The notes beneath the pieces are model-generated. The model was not told where the DNA came from, did not search any database, and worked only from the letters and a program-made list of their open reading frames with translations. Below, in pieces: positions 33,512 to 41,095 of a stretch of DNA of 64,000 bases (its first letter is position 1; the number at the start of each line of letters is the position of its first letter). The stretch spans positions 744,001 through 808,000 of the forward strand of contig CAKPSD010000001.1 of assembly GCA_934183255.1 (NCBI GenBank), written 5' to 3'. Source of the stretch: an uncultured Bacilli bacterium (GTDB taxonomy: Bacteria > Bacillota_I > Bacilli_A > RFN20 > DUOF01). A program made the position numbers and the translations under genes.

Positions 33512-33787
33512 ATGGGTGAGGAATATAGTTTTACAATAGTAAATGATAAGGGAATAGAGGTTACTTGTGATGTTGTTTCAATGATTACTGATAAAGATTC
33601 TAGAGTTTATTTACTTTACACTGATTATTTACTAGATGATAAAGGAAATTTTAGATTATTAGCATCAGAGCTTGTACAAACTAAAAACAATGATTTTATG
33701 TTAAAAGATATAGAAGATAAAAATAAATTAAGTGAATTAGTTAAATCTGCTAAAAACTTATATGAAAAAACAGTTAACGATAAATAA
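33512..33787 (+). CDS. DUF1292 family protein (YrzB-like)
   Basis: This 91-residue acidic protein resembles the DUF1292 family common in Firmicutes: MGEEYSFTIVNDKG, then a short strand-rich middle (YLLYTDYLLDDKGNFRLLAS) and an acidic tail. The family is usually linked in genomes to the ruvX/yqgF region, and its function is unknown. AAAGGAGGATTT precedes the ATG, and a strong terminator follows. Confidence 0.75.
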   Translation: MGEEYSFTIVNDKGIEVTCDVVSMITDKDSRVYLLYTDYLLDDKGNFRLLASELVQTKNNDFMLKDIEDKNKLSELVKSAKNLYEKTVNDK

Positions 33788-33807
33788 TATTCACACAATT
33801 GTATATT

Positions 33808-33838
33808 TAAAAAGAGTAGAAATTCTACTCTTTTTTAT
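33808..33838. terminator. Bidirectional terminator between DUF1292 and spmB genes
   Basis: AAAAGAGTAGAA-TTCTACTCTTTT is a near-perfect stem flanked by A and T runs on the two sides, so it can end the convergent DUF1292 (plus) and spmB (minus) transcripts. Confidence 0.85.
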
Positions 33839-33839
33839 A

Positions 33840-34367
33840 CTAAAACCCAAAAAATATTATAGATAGTAATACTCCAATACTTATACCTACTACATCTGCA
33901 ATTAACCCAGCTTTTAATGAATGTTTCCATTTTGTAACACCAATACTAGAAAAATACAAAGATAATACATATAAGGTAGTATCTGTACTTCCTTGTATTA
34001 TAGCGCCTGTTTTGCAAAGAAAAGAATCTGCTCCATTATTTACACATATTGAATTGAAAACTGTCATGGAAGCACTTCCTGATATTGGTCTAAACAGAAT
34101 CATAGGTACTATTTCTACTACTTCTCCATTAATATCAAATAAATCTTTAAGCATATCTCCAACATCACTAATAAATCCACATCCCCTTAAAATAGCTACT
34201 GCACTAACCATCGCTATTAAGGTTGGAAAAACTTCTTTAAATAAGCCCATCCCTTCTTTTACTCCAAGCAAAAATTTATCATACCCATTAACCTTTTTCT
34301 TTATAGCTAAGATAATAGTTATTAAAATCAAAATAGGTACTATTATAAAACTAACTTCGCTTAGCAT
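33840..34367 (-). CDS. spmB: Spore maturation protein SpmB-like (nucleoside recognition/Gate domain)
   Basis: The 175-residue membrane protein carries the SpmB Gate core: MLFRPISGSASMTVFNSIC, GAIIQGSTDTTLYVL and SIGVTKWKHSLKAGLIAD, with four to five membrane segments. In Bacillus, SpmA and SpmB act late in spore-core dehydration, alongside DacB, and the same pair is found in some non-spore-formers. It overlaps spmA by 17 bp and ends before a bidirectional terminator. It is the last gene of the dacB-spmA-spmB unit. Confidence 0.92.
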   Translation of the reverse strand: MLSEVSFIIVPILILITIILAIKKKVNGYDKFLLGVKEGMGLFKEVFPTLIAMVSAVAILRGCGFISDVGDMLKDLFDINGEVVEIVPMILFRPISGSASMTVFNSICVNNGADSFLCKTGAIIQGSTDTTLYVLSLYFSSIGVTKWKHSLKAGLIADVVGISIGVLLSIIFFGF

Positions 34368-34938
34368 AGTATCTTCTCCTATATATTACATCTGCAATTA
34401 AACCTGCTACACACGACATTAAAGTTGCTATTATTGGGAAGACTAACATATCAGCTGGATTCTTAGCTCCTAACGCTGCTCTTATTGCCATTACTGAAGT
34501 TGGAATTAAAGTAACTCCCGCTGTGTTTAAAACTAAGAAAGTTACCATTTCATCTGTTGCCTCACTCTTATCACCATCATTTAATTCTTGCATTCTTTTT
34601 ACTGCTTTTAATCCACTAGGAGTAGCAGCATACCCAAGTCCAAATATATTCGCAGCAATGTTCATTGAAACATAATTTAAAGCTGTCTCATCTTTTAAGT
34701 TAGGCATGATTAGTTTAAATATAGGTCTTATTTTTTTGGCTATAAATTCAACAATTCCTACACTTTCCATAATTTTCATCATACCACTCCAAAAACAGGC
34801 TGCAGTTATCATTGTAATTAATAAGTTAAATGCTTCTTTAGGCACATTTAATATAACATTAGATAATTCTGCTCCTCTACCTGTAGTTATTCCATAAGCA
34901 ATTGAAAAACAAATAATAAATAACCATATTTTATTCAT
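34351..34938 (-). CDS. spmA: Spore maturation protein SpmA-like
   Basis: The 195-residue membrane protein has the SpmA Gate features: FWSGMMKIMESVGIVEFIAK, IFGLGYAATPSGLKAVKRMQ and FLVLNTAGVTLIPTSVMAIR, with five or so helices. SpmA works with SpmB, and the two genes overlap by 17 bp, which favours equimolar synthesis. AAGGAGAATACT precedes the ATG. The gene follows dacB by 23 bp, the same order as in the Bacillus subtilis dacB-spmA-spmB operon. Confidence 0.92.
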   Translation of the reverse strand: MNKIWLFIICFSIAYGITTGRGAELSNVILNVPKEAFNLLITMITAACFWSGMMKIMESVGIVEFIAKKIRPIFKLIMPNLKDETALNYVSMNIAANIFGLGYAATPSGLKAVKRMQELNDGDKSEATDEMVTFLVLNTAGVTLIPTSVMAIRAALGAKNPADMLVFPIIATLMSCVAGLIADVIYRRRYYAKRS

Positions 34939-34961
34939 AGTATTCTCCTTAAATAATTTTA

Positions 34962-36005
34962 TTAATTATTCTTAGTAAATATTCTCTTAAACCAACTTTT
35001 CTTCTTTTTATAGTTTTCTATCTTTCTAGACTTACAAACTCCAATGCTTTTTCTTTCACCATTATTTATTAGTAGCACTTCTGTTTCTTCATTTCTTATT
35101 TCATATAATATTTCACTATCTTTTATTAAATCTTTTTCTAACAAAACGCTTACATTTGAATCACAAGTTAATTCATATTCACTTATATGATTCACCCCTT
35201 TATTGAGTAAATTAAATGTTTTATATTTATTAAAATATTTTTCATACAATTCTTTATGAAGGGCAAAGTCTCCTCCACAATCTAAAGTAACTATAATAAG
35301 TTCTGTATCTTCTTTTTTAGCTGAAGTTACTAGAGTTCTTCTAGCTTTAGTAGTAAATCCTGTTTTTCCTCCGCTTGTGTTAGTGTATTCTCTTAATAAT
35401 CTATTCTTATTAGTCCATGTTCCATGGGCGTTACTTTTATATTCTTTAGTAGATGTTATTTTTCTAAATATTTCATTGTTTAGTGCATATTTCATGAGTA
35501 AGGCCATATCATAACTAGTCGATAAGTTTCCTTCATCATCTACATCCAAGCCACTTGGATTATTAAAAGTAGAATCATTCATTCCAATTTCTTTAGCTTT
35601 CTCATTCATTAAAGTAACGAAATTACTTACATTTTCACTTACTCCTCTTGCTATGGTTACTGCTGCATCATTTCCGCTTCTAAGCATAAGACCATAAAGT
35701 AAATCCTCCATTTTGACTACTTCTCCTATTTTTAAATATATACTGCTTCCATATGCTTTTAAGATATCTTCATTAACTTCCACATAATCATCTAATTCAC
35801 TATTTTCTATAGCCACTATTGCAGTCATTATTTTAGAAATACTTGCTACACTTCTAACTAAATTAATATCTTTACCTTCTAATACTTTTCCACTATTAAA
35901 ATCCATTACAATGTAACTTCTAGCATAATATTTAGTATTATTAACACTTTTAGTTGGAGTTAACACACTTGTAAGCATAATAAAAAAACACATAACTTTT
36001 TTCAT
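34962..36005 (-). CDS. dacB: D-alanyl-D-alanine carboxypeptidase (DacB/DacF type)
   Basis: The ATG at 36005 is preferred over an upstream TTG (36017) because GGTGAT lies 4 bp before it. The 347-residue product begins with a signal peptide (MKKVMCFFIMLTSV) and has the serine peptidase S11 motifs: SISK (active Ser, about residue 57), SGN (about residue 112) and KTGFTTKA (about residue 214). It trims the terminal D-Ala from peptidoglycan stem peptides, lowering cross-linking. The neighbours spmA and spmB suggest the sporulation DacB, but the C-terminal half is short and DacF cannot be excluded. Confidence 0.9.
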   Translation of the reverse strand: MKKVMCFFIMLTSVLTPTKSVNNTKYYARSYIVMDFNSGKVLEGKDINLVRSVASISKIMTAIVAIENSELDDYVEVNEDILKAYGSSIYLKIGEVVKMEDLLYGLMLRSGNDAAVTIARGVSENVSNFVTLMNEKAKEIGMNDSTFNNPSGLDVDDEGNLSTSYDMALLMKYALNNEIFRKITSTKEYKSNAHGTWTNKNRLLREYTNTSGGKTGFTTKARRTLVTSAKKEDTELIIVTLDCGGDFALHKELYEKYFNKYKTFNLLNKGVNHISEYELTCDSNVSVLLEKDLIKDSEILYEIRNEETEVLLINNGERKSIGVCKSRKIENYKKKKSWFKRIFTKNN

Positions 36006-36046
36006 AAGTATCACCAATTAAAATTATGTGTTTTATTTTTATTTTA

Positions 36047-37825
36047 TTACTTATCTATTTCTTTTGTTCCAAGTTCTGCATCTAACATTTTGTTATAGAA
36101 TTGATTTGTATATAAATTATAATATTTTCCTCTTTTCTTCATTAAATCGTAATGACTACCTTGCTCTAATATGCATCCTTTATCTAAATATATTATGTTA
36201 TCTACATCTTTAATAGTAGAAAGTCTATGCGCTATAAAAATACAAGTTTTATCTTTAAATTGAGTGTTTATACAGTTTTGTATTAATTGTTCAGTTTTAG
36301 AGTCTATACTACTTGTTGCTTCATCTAGTATTATTATATCTGGGTTCTTTAATAGTACTCTTGCAAATGCTAATAACTGCTTTTGACCATTAGAAAGTAA
36401 TAATCCACCTTCACCAACTCTAGTATCATATCCATCTTTCATATTTTCTATAAATTCATCTAATCCTATTTTTTGACATACATCTTTTACTTCTTCTAGA
36501 GAAGCATCCTGTTTTCCATATTTAATATTGTTTAAAATAGTATCATCAAATAATAATGCATCTTGTAGGATGAATCCAATACTATTTCTTATAAATGATT
36601 GAGGTAAATCCAAGTAGTCTTTATCATCAAATAATATTTGTCCTTTTGTTGGTTCATAGAATCTATATATTAAACTAGCAATTGTTGATTTACCACTTCC
36701 AGTACGACCTACTAATGCAACTTTAGTCTTAGGTTTTATTAATAAATTAAAGTTAGTTAAAACTTGTTCTCCTTTTGGATATTTAAATGTTAAATTTTTA
36801 AATTCAATTTTTCCTTTTAAAGAATCTGGATTCATATTTATATTTTCTTTATCTTTAATAAGTGGCTCTAAATTTAGCATATAATCTATTTTTTCAGCAG
36901 ATACTAACACTTCAGAAAACGAATCATAGTTATCTGCAATAAATAATATTGAAGCTAAGCATTTATTAAATAATGTAAAGAATAAATATAGACTACCATA
37001 AGATATATTAAAACTTGTATATTCTTTATATGATAAATAGAATAAAATACATATTGCTATAGCGTTAATAAGTTCTAATGATCTCCACATTAATTGATAT
37101 GCATAATGTTTTTTCATATTCCATTTCATTTGATTTGTGCATAGTTTATCATATTCTTCATTATTTGCTTTTTCTATATTTAATGTCTTTATTGTCTTTA
37201 TTCCCATAATTCCATCATTTATATGGCTTAATCTTAGTTTTTTAGCTATTCTTCTTTTATCATCTATTTTATTTAATTTTTTAAATAATGTATTAGATAA
37301 GATAAATATAATTGGTGTACATATTAATAAAATAATACTTAATTTGAAGTTTACAATTGCACATAATAAATAGCTAACTAATACATTTATACTATTAACG
37401 ATTATATACATACTAGGCCAAAAGAATCCTTCGCCTACTATTTCTACATCACCGACAATTGTATTTATAGTTGCACCTGTTGCGTGATTGTTATGATATT
37501 CTTTATCTAATTCCATTGCTTTTTTAAATAGTTTTTCTCTTATTTCTAGGTTAACTTCTCTTGTTAATTTATTACCATTTTTAAAAGCTATTGCATAAGT
37601 TACATTACTTGTTATTTGAACAAGTGTTATTACACTTATTACTACTATAAATAAAGGTATACTATTTTGTTTAAATGCTCTATCTATTCCATAATAAGAG
37701 AAAATAAATACTATTGCTATCTCACTTAAAGCATAAATAATTGCCATAGTATATATCTTTTTAAAATTTATACTTTTAGGCATTATCCTTTTAAAAACAT
37801 TTATTATATTTTTAATTGTTTTCAT
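36047..37825 (-). CDS. ABC exporter half-transporter with degenerate signature motif
   Basis: The 592-residue protein has an N-terminal six-helix exporter domain (residues about 20-310) and a C-terminal nucleotide-binding domain with Walker A GRTGSGKST, a Q-loop, signature LSNGQ (noncanonical; consensus LSGGQ), Walker B ILDEATSSID with the catalytic Glu, and IAHRLST. Its start overlaps the partner's stop (TAATG). The pair forms a heterodimeric type IV exporter of the BmrCD/LmrCD/EfrAB kind, which export drugs or peptides. This subunit carries the intact Walker B Glu; the partner carries the intact signature, so one composite site should be degenerate. Confidence 0.92.
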   Translation of the reverse strand: MKTIKNIINVFKRIMPKSINFKKIYTMAIIYALSEIAIVFIFSYYGIDRAFKQNSIPLFIVVISVITLVQITSNVTYAIAFKNGNKLTREVNLEIREKLFKKAMELDKEYHNNHATGATINTIVGDVEIVGEGFFWPSMYIIVNSINVLVSYLLCAIVNFKLSIILLICTPIIFILSNTLFKKLNKIDDKRRIAKKLRLSHINDGIMGIKTIKTLNIEKANNEEYDKLCTNQMKWNMKKHYAYQLMWRSLELINAIAICILFYLSYKEYTSFNISYGSLYLFFTLFNKCLASILFIADNYDSFSEVLVSAEKIDYMLNLEPLIKDKENINMNPDSLKGKIEFKNLTFKYPKGEQVLTNFNLLIKPKTKVALVGRTGSGKSTIASLIYRFYEPTKGQILFDDKDYLDLPQSFIRNSIGFILQDALLFDDTILNNIKYGKQDASLEEVKDVCQKIGLDEFIENMKDGYDTRVGEGGLLLSNGQKQLLAFARVLLKNPDIIILDEATSSIDSKTEQLIQNCINTQFKDKTCIFIAHRLSTIKDVDNIIYLDKGCILEQGSHYDLMKKRGKYYNLYTNQFYNKMLDAELGTKEIDK

Positions 37826-39588
37826 TATTCATCTACCTCCTGTATCATTTGTTGTAAATTCCAAACGTTAGAGTAGAATCCTTCTTTTTGTATTAGTTCA
37901 TCATGAGTTCCGATATCTACTATCTCTCCTTTATCAAGCACAATAATTTTATCAGCATCTTTTACATTTAATAAATTATGAGAAATTATAATGGTGGTAG
38001 CTTTTTCTTTAGCAATAGAGTTTTTGATTTTTCTTGCTACTATGTTATCTACTGCACTTAGAGTATCATCTAATATGAGAATTTTTTTATTTTTCATAAT
38101 TGTTCTTAACAAGGATATTCTTTGTCTTTGACCTCCAGATAAAGTTACTCCTCTTTCACCGACTATTGTTTCTAGTCCACTTTCAAATTTATTTATATCT
38201 TCATCTAGTCCAACTCTTTTCAAGTACATATCTAAATCTATACGATCGTTATCTACTAATACTAATAAGTTTTCTTTTATTGTTTTTGAGAAGATATAGG
38301 CATCTTGTAATACTACCCCCATATTTTCTCTTATATATTTTTTCTTATAATCTTTTAGTTCAACACCATCTATCTTGATACTTCCACTTGAATAATCATC
38401 TAACCTTGTTAGTAAATTTACAATACTTGTTTTGCCACTTCCTGATTTACCAACAATGCCTAATGTTTCTCCTTTTTTTAGTTCAAAACTAATATTTTTT
38501 AAGATATCATCTTTATCATATTTCATACTTACATTTTCAAATGTTATATTTCCTTCAATTTCACTAGTTATAGTTCCATCATTAACATACTCTGTTTCTA
38601 TATTAAAATATTCATTTAGTCTTTTTATAGAGATAAATGTTTTAACAAGACCAGTTATGTAGTTTATTAATTGTGTTGCTTCATTTAAGAAACTTGTTGA
38701 TAATATTACAATCGCCGATACTGCTGCTAAAGATATGTTACCGTTGAAATAAACAATTGCTAATATAATTAAACATCCGACTAAATATATTGATGTTATT
38801 AAGTCTGATAATAACCAATATTTACAATGTAAGTTATTTATATCATAGTTATTACTTTCTTTTTTATCATTTATTTCCTTAAACTTTTTATATTCATAAT
38901 CTTCATTAGCAAAACTCTTTACTAAACTATAATTAGTTATACTTTGTTGTAAGGTTGAGTTTAGTTCACTATAGTATTTTGAAGAATTAATTTCTCTTTT
39001 CTTTATTTTAAAGTAACCATAATACCATGAGAATATTAAGCATATAACTAAAATCACTATACTATAACTAAATATTGCTTTACTTAATACATAAAATTGT
39101 ATAAGTACAGTCACTGCTTTTGATACTATTTTAAATACTTCATATATTGAATCTCTAAATAGTTTAGTTACTCTTTGGCAATCTTCTATATTTCTTTGAA
39201 TTATGTCTCCTGTAGATCTATTAACATATTCACTTTTTGGTAAATCTAATACATGTTTGTAAAATGCTAAACTTAAATTTTTACCTAATAACTGTTGATG
39301 AAGTTGTCTAGTATATCTGGATAAAAAGAAAAATAGTATTCTAATAGATATAACTACAATATAGATTATAGAAATACTAGTTATTTGACTTTTCACACTT
39401 GTTTTGTCAACAAACTTTATTAATGCACCTGGAAGTATATCACTATCACCATTTAAAACTCCTAAAACTTCTCCTACAAATAATCCTGATAAAGAATCTA
39501 TATAACTACATAAAAACATAGACACTATAGCAACAAGATATAGTGGCATTAGCTTTATTATATTTTTTATTATTGCTTTGTTTTTCAC
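37825..39588 (-). CDS. ABC exporter half-transporter with degenerate Walker B
   Basis: The 587-residue product has the same layout: six membrane helices (residues about 15-305), Walker A GKSGSGKTS, canonical signature LSGGQRQR, Walker B LILDDTLSAVD where the catalytic Glu is replaced by Asp, and IISHNLLNV. The replacement is the known mark of one half of heterodimeric exporters such as TM287/288 or BmrCD. It starts at GTG (39588) because GGGGAT lies 8 bp upstream. A 25-codon leader ORF and competing inverted repeats precede it, suggesting regulated expression. Confidence 0.92.
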   Translation of the reverse strand: MKNKAIIKNIIKLMPLYLVAIVSMFLCSYIDSLSGLFVGEVLGVLNGDSDILPGALIKFVDKTSVKSQITSISIIYIVVISIRILFFFLSRYTRQLHQQLLGKNLSLAFYKHVLDLPKSEYVNRSTGDIIQRNIEDCQRVTKLFRDSIYEVFKIVSKAVTVLIQFYVLSKAIFSYSIVILVICLIFSWYYGYFKIKKREINSSKYYSELNSTLQQSITNYSLVKSFANEDYEYKKFKEINDKKESNNYDINNLHCKYWLLSDLITSIYLVGCLIILAIVYFNGNISLAAVSAIVILSTSFLNEATQLINYITGLVKTFISIKRLNEYFNIETEYVNDGTITSEIEGNITFENVSMKYDKDDILKNISFELKKGETLGIVGKSGSGKTSIVNLLTRLDDYSSGSIKIDGVELKDYKKKYIRENMGVVLQDAYIFSKTIKENLLVLVDNDRIDLDMYLKRVGLDEDINKFESGLETIVGERGVTLSGGQRQRISLLRTIMKNKKILILDDTLSAVDNIVARKIKNSIAKEKATTIIISHNLLNVKDADKIIVLDKGEIVDIGTHDELIQKEGFYSNVWNLQQMIQEVDE

Positions 39589-39621
39589 TTTTTCATCCCC
39601 ATTCCGATTTTTTCAATTTCC

Positions 39622-39727
39622 GTGGAGACAAAAAACATATCTACTTACGTTTTATAACGTGAGCAAAACAATTATTTTCTCCACTTATTTTATTTAAATT
39701 TATATTTAACATTTTCATTTTGCTCAC
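39622..39727 (-). promoter_or_regulatory. Competing inverted repeats in the ABC exporter leader
   Basis: Two perfect inverted repeats cannot form freely together: GTGAGCAAAA (39718-39727) with TTTTGCTCAC (39659-39668), 10 bp, spanning the leader ORF; and GTGGAGA (39678-39684) with TCTCCAC (39622-39628), 7 bp. An additional stem AAAACGTA/TATGTTTT ends in a T run near 39631-39635 and could act as a weak terminator. The layout is that of an attenuation leader. Confidence 0.5.
39641..39718 (-). CDS. Putative 25-codon leader peptide upstream of the ABC exporter
   Basis: ATG at 39718, stop TAG at 39641-39643, product beginning MKMLNINLNKISG and ending AHVIKRK. AAAGGA lies about 11 bp before the ATG. 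The 10-bp arm that includes its start region pairs with a sequence near its own end. Codon use is ordinary. It sits 52 bp before the ABC gene start, the arrangement seen for bmrB upstream of bmrCD, where drug-induced ribosome stalling relieves attenuation. Whether this one is translated is inferred. Confidence 0.5.
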   Translation of the reverse strand: MKMLNINLNKISGENNCFAHVIKRK

Positions 39728-39743
39728 ATCCTTTCCATTTTTA

Positions 39744-39772
39744 ATAATAACTTGATTAGCACATAATTGCAA
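39744..39772 (-). promoter_or_regulatory. Promoter of the ABC exporter leader
   Basis: On the minus strand TTGCAA, 17 bp, TATTAT, placing the start near 39737, just before the leader ORF's ribosome site. Confidence 0.55.
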
Positions 39773-39791
39773 GATTTTTCTTGAAATATGC

Positions 39792-41039
39792 TTATTTATA
39801 CATAATTTTTCTTATTTTTAATGAAAGAATTTCTAAAATATCACTATTTAATACACTAATAGCAAAACACTTCTTTCCTATATCTTTAAGGGATGCCCCT
39901 ATATGATATAGTTTTATGTTATCTATTATTAAGAATCTATCATGAAATGAACTATTATAAATAATATTTATTTTTCCATATTGTTTATTAAACTTATTTA
40001 TTGTTGTTTAATTTAATACTGATTCTATATATTCTTTATTAGTTATTATAGTTATAATTACATTATTATTTTTATAACTTAAAATATCTAATGTTTCTTT
40101 TCCAATATAATTATCTATTAAAACTATTTTACTATTTGCTTTTTTTATTATTTCTATTATCTTACTATGTGCATCATAGAACTCTCCATTAAAGAAAATT
40201 GATTCTTTATTATCTTTGTTTTTTATTTCTACTTTTTCTAGTCTTTTATCAAAGATATCCATTCTATTATTTATGCTTATAACACTTGTCATTAACTCTT
40301 TATAATTATCATTATATTGAGTTACTCTTTTTTCATCTATTACAAAGCCTTTCATTAGATATTGCTTGATTATTTTGCTTGTCCATTTTCTAAACGCTAT
40401 ACCTTTTTTAGATCTTACTCTATATCCTATCGCAAGTATCATATCTAGATTATAATAGTTCATTAAATACATCTTACCATCTGAGGCAGTTGTTGCAATT
40501 TTTGCAAGAACTGAATTATCTAATTCTCCATCTTCAAAGATACTTTTTATGTGTCTTGATATTGAACTATTATCTGTATCATACAATACTGATATCTGAT
40601 TACTTGTTAATAAAGCAGTATCTTCACTTGGGCTAATTCGCACTTCTAATCTAACATCGCCATCACTAAAAACCTCGATAGGAAGCCACTTTTCTTCATT
40701 TTTGTTTCTTAATTCATTTAATAAGTTATTACTAAAGTTTATAAAGTCTTTTGTTATATCTACATTTATTTTATAACCTATTTTTTCTATTACTTCTAGC
40801 GAGTAATGTTTCTTTTGAAAAACTCTTCCATCAGGGAGATGTTGGGCAAAATTTGCCCAACATCTATCGCTTTTGTAAGTTGTATTTCTAATATACTTTC
40901 CTATTACACTTCTATCTAAATTATATAATTTAGATAAATCATCTTGATTTAACCACACACTTTCATAATCTAAATCTACTTTAACTTCTAATTCCATTTC
41001 ATCATTTTTATATGTTTCTTTTATGTATTCTTTATTCAT
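39792..41039 (-). pseudogene. RhuM/KilA-N-type DNA-binding protein interrupted by an in-frame stop
   Basis: The ATG at 41039 (after AAAGGGGGATTTTTT) begins MNKEYIKETYKNDEMELEVK. The first 343 codons encode a RhuM-like N-terminal region (WLNQDDLSKLYNLDRSVIG; a second copy, LLTSNQISVLYDTDNSSIS; GYRVRSKKGIAFRKWTSKII), common in phage-derived and toxin-antitoxin contexts, and the beginning of a C-terminal PLD-like module (GEFYDAHSKI...). A TAA at 40008-40010 stops the frame, but the same frame continues with HDRFLIIDNIKLYHIGASLK and ends at 39792. That conserved HxD-type tail belongs to the family, so the stop is a nonsense mutation, read-through or sequencing error. Location is beside the ABC exporter and the glmS operon. 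Confidence 0.7.
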
Positions 41040-41071
41040 AAAAAATCCCCCTTTATAATTTAATAGGGGGA
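41040..41071 (-). terminator. Terminator of the glm operon overlapping the RhuM ribosome site
   Basis: On the minus strand TCCCCCT ... AGGGGGA forms a 7-bp stem with a 12-nt loop followed by TTTTTT and immediately the RhuM ATG. It ends the glmU'-glmM-glmS transcript, and its 3' arm (AAAGGGGG) is also the Shine-Dalgarno site of the RhuM gene. Confidence 0.75.
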
Positions 41072-41095
41072 ATATAGTCAAAATTATTGATTTTT

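Noticed and set aside
39589..40007. Treating the region before the ABC exporter as plain intergenic DNA
   Set aside because: It holds the in-frame tail of the RhuM-like gene (39792-40007), a promoter and the leader ORF with its inverted repeats.
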